Shown here piece after piece: positions 12,495 through 13,164 of a DNA stretch of 13,164 nt; within the stretch, counting starts at the first letter, position 1, and each line of letters begins with the position of its first letter. The stretch lies in the NCBI GenBank assembly GCA_028717045.1, contig JAQUON010000030.1, forward strand, positions 1 to 13,164. The letters run 5' to 3'. A model generated the notes under the pieces. It saw only the letters and a list, made by a program, of their open reading frames with translations, ran no database searches and was not told where the DNA came from. This stretch comes from Candidatus Omnitrophota bacterium. Its GTDB lineage: Bacteria; Omnitrophota; Gorgyraeia; Gygaellales; Profunditerraquicolaceae. The position numbers were made by a program, and so were the translations under genes.

Positions 12495-13164
12495 GGAGTT
12501 TTCCTTATAATGATGCCTTACGGGTAAAAAATATCCTTGAGGCAGATTCTTCTTTTTGCAAAAGGCGTGCAATAGCCGGGGGGATGCCTGTTGACTTGAT
12601 AGTTAATGATACATTGAGGTGTAATTTAAGGTGCCTGATGTGTTCTTTGCCGAGAAAGGGCCGGCATTCTGATATGGATTTCAGGCTTTTCCGTAAAATT
12701 GCTACGGAGAGCTTTCCCTATGCGGCAAGAGTCACATTGAGTGTTGCAGGAGAGCCTTTTATGAACCGGAATTTTTTCCGCCAACTCGACTTGATTGAGC
12801 AATATAAAGTTACACTGTCGCTTTTCTCAAATGCCACGCGGTTGCCGCAGGGCAAGAAATTATTGAGGGTTATAAAGAATCTTGGAGCTTTGTTTGTTTC
12901 GGTTGACGCAGCTACCAAAAAGACCTATGAGCGCATAAGGAGGGGAGGGTCTTTTGAGAACGTAATCAATAATATCCAGAGGTTTAATGCCTGCCGCAGC
13001 ACTCTGCCAGTCCGGGGAAGGCCGTTACTTATTTTTTGGCTTGTATTAATGAGGTCCAATATAGAAGAGTTGGGCGCGTATATACAGCTAGCGATGCGCT
13101 TAGGCGCAGACGGCATCGGGTTCTCGCACGTTACTGTTTATAACAACAAAATAAAGAAGGAATC
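12491..13164 (+). CDS. Radical SAM protein 6, 5' part (3' end beyond window)
   Basis: The frame opens at the ATG of an ATGA overlap with the glycosyltransferase stop and stays open to the window end, giving 224 complete codons plus two bases. It carries CNLRCLMC (Cys44, Cys48, Cys51) after TLR, LSVAGEPFMN as the GGE-like motif, LFSNATRL, and VSVDAATKKTYERIRRGG in the TIM-barrel half. These identify a radical SAM catalytic domain. The CxMC ending of the cluster motif and the AGEP variant set it apart from the five other radical SAM proteins here, so it is probably a different subfamily. Any SPASM or other C-terminal domain is outside the window. Its operon position makes it part of module B, but a role in glycan or cofactor metabolism is possible. 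Confidence 0.88.
   Translation, partial: MRSFPYNDALRVKNILEADSSFCKRRAIAGGMPVDLIVNDTLRCNLRCLMCSLPRKGRHSDMDFRLFRKIATESFPYAARVTLSVAGEPFMNRNFFRQLDLIEQYKVTLSLFSNATRLPQGKKLLRVIKNLGALFVSVDAATKKTYERIRRGGSFENVINNIQRFNACRSTLPVRGRPLLIFWLVLMRSNIEELGAYIQLAMRLGADGIGFSHVTVYNNKIKKE

Overview
The window is about 13.2 kb, gene-dense, with every supported gene on the + strand and most genes joined by 1-17 bp overlaps. No RNA gene, insertion sequence, CRISPR array or convincing terminator is visible. A secreted Wza-type polysaccharide export protein points to a diderm bacterium. The mid-range base composition and TPR-rich, radical-SAM-rich content would suit an uncultivated lineage such as Omnitrophota or a deltaproteobacterial-type group, but nothing here fixes the taxonomy and that guess is weak.

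Left edge (1-1250): the 3' end of a coiled-coil protein, then a polysaccharide export protein with a TPR-like N-terminal segment. These look like the end of an exopolysaccharide or envelope locus.

Module A (1300-8741): a UPF0489-type protein with C-terminal TPRs is translationally coupled to a 67-aa four-cysteine peptide, which is a likely RiPP precursor. Then follow a radical SAM/SPASM enzyme, a PqqD-like leader-binding protein, an HPr-kinase-like P-loop protein, a second and a third radical SAM protein, and a GT4 glycosyltransferase whose frame is interrupted by a single in-frame TGA.

Module B (8747-13164): a fourth radical SAM/SPASM protein, a 48-aa peptide with a leader motif like that of the first peptide, a second PqqD-like protein, a fifth radical SAM protein, a second GT4 glycosyltransferase, and a sixth radical SAM protein cut by the window end.

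Working model (inference): this is a composite RiPP locus with two precursor/PqqD pairs and up to six radical SAM enzymes. The PqqD-like proteins would present the shared leader motif to the radical SAM enzymes, which would crosslink or otherwise alter the cores. The UPF0489 protein is a candidate peptide arginase (Arg to ornithine), the HprK-like protein a candidate Ser/Thr kinase, and the glycosyltransferases may decorate the peptide or an associated polysaccharide. The content of module A recalls the SynChlorMet (Scm) cassette described at the protein-family level: PqqD-like, HprK-like and paired radical SAM/SPASM proteins. The second module, the arginase-like TPR protein and the interrupted glycosyltransferase go beyond what I recall of that cassette. 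No protease, transporter or regulator lies inside the window.
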